64,000 bases of DNA from Symbiodinium natans (taxonomy: Eukaryota; Sar; Dinophyceae; Suessiales; Symbiodiniaceae): positions 182,001 through 246,000 of the forward strand of contig CAJNDS010002751.1 in assembly GCA_905221605.1 (NCBI GenBank), in the 5' to 3' direction. Made by a program: the position numbers and the translations under genes. How positions within the stretch are numbered: position 1 is the stretch's first letter; each line of letters opens with the position of its first letter. The notes below the pieces were generated by a model that saw only the letters and a program-made list of their open reading frames with translations, did not search any database and was not told the DNA's origin. Positions 63,630 to 64,000 of the stretch are shown here, one piece after another.

Positions 63630-64000
63630 CACGCCTAGGTTCGCGGACAGGGGGTTTGGGTAAGATTGTTGGGTTAGGTTCGCTTGGATTGGTTTGGGGA
63701 AGTTGGGGGTTAGGAGCTTTGGTGAGAGGGGGTTTGGGTTGATAGGAGAATTGGTAAGAATGGTTTAGGGTATTTGGTTATGATAGGTTATGAGGATTGT
63801 TAAGGTCTTTTTGGTGGTGTGGTTATAGGATTGTGGGTAAGAATGGTTATCGGGGAATATGGTGGTGTGGTTATAGGATTGTGGGTAAGAATGGTTATCG
63901 GGGGAATATGGTGGTGTGGTTATAGGATTGTGGGTAAGAATGGTTATCGGGGGAATATGGTGGGACGGTAGTCCGCGAACCTAGGCGTGTCTATGTCTAG
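63630..64000 (-). repeat. Right terminal inverted repeat
   Basis: The outer end is the inverse of the left repeat: ACCTAGGCGTG, then TCTATGTCTAG at 63990-64000. The same 19-mer occurs twice, in opposite orientation, at 63630-63648 and 63971-63989. In between are three tandem units of 48-49 bp starting at 63812, 63860 and 63909 (GGTGGTGTGGTTATAGGATT). Confidence 0.85.

Larger units (their letters stand above)
44660..64000. mobile_element. Integrated polinton-like virus (Maverick-related), about 19.3 kb
   Basis: Terminal inverted repeats bound the element (44660-about 44945 and about 63630-64000). Inside is a compact AT-rich gene set that defines polinton-like viruses: polymerase/helicase, rve integrase, penton-like and double-jelly-roll-type capsid proteins, and a FtsK/HerA ATPase. 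Accessory genes are a GIY-YIG nuclease, an S74 fibre and a lipase-like protein. Members of this group integrate into protist genomes and can form virions. Composition changes sharply at about 46.6 kb from GC-rich to AT-rich. Replication and integration genes are broken; capsid genes are open. The right end coincides with the window end, so the target-site duplication cannot be read. Confidence 0.9.

Overview
The window is a eukaryotic nuclear sequence, most likely from a dinoflagellate (Symbiodiniaceae or a relative); this is inference. The signs are degenerate TTTAGGG/CCCTAAA (telomere-type) sequence scattered through the first 44.6 kb, GC-rich coding islands broken into very short exons, introns with GC-AG as well as GT-AG ends, an intron flanked by a 20-bp direct duplication (introner-like), and an ISXO2-like transposase gene of a kind common in dinoflagellates. 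The last 19.3 kb is a different kind of DNA: an AT-rich, densely coding, integrated virus-like element.

Host part (1-44,659). Telomere-like arrays in both orientations fill introns and intergenic space. Between them sit (i) a gene with ubiquitin-conjugating-enzyme-like exons followed by a RanBP2-type zinc finger and a RING finger (about 5.9-9.4 kb, plus strand); (ii) a complete two-exon ISXO2-like DDE transposase gene (12.3-13.8 kb, minus); (iii) a membrane-protein frame broken mainly by TGA codons (14.7-16.6 kb, minus); (iv) a multi-exon gene with clear splice signals (20.4-23.6 kb, plus); (v) SPRY-domain exons (29.8-31.2 kb, plus); (vi) other exon-like islands (25.4, 32, 36-38.8 kb). At least six families of short palindromic, MITE-like elements recur, and several copies are cut or invaded by telomere-like sequence. 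At 40.2-42.4 kb a 111-bp tandem satellite and a TTGGC array lie between inverted flanks; an assembly gap (100 N) interrupts it.

Virus-like element (44,660-64,000). Imperfect terminal inverted repeats that share a 19-bp core bound the element; the window stops at the outer end of the right repeat. Gene content is that of a polinton-like virus (Maverick-related): a polymerase/SF1-helicase gene, an rve-type integrase, a penton-like minor capsid protein, a double-jelly-roll-type major capsid protein, a FtsK/HerA-type packaging ATPase, a GIY-YIG endonuclease, a large fibre with a C-terminal peptidase S74 chaperone domain, a lipase-like protein and several small zinc-finger proteins. The polymerase/helicase and integrase genes carry frameshifts and in-frame TGA codons, while every capsid-module gene is open. 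A GC-rich, host-like HNH-type gene lies inside the left inverted repeat as apparent cargo. Morphogenesis genes share an upstream TCTAAAT-type motif; two other genes share a TTTAAAGA.AAAACG-type motif, suggesting two expression classes.
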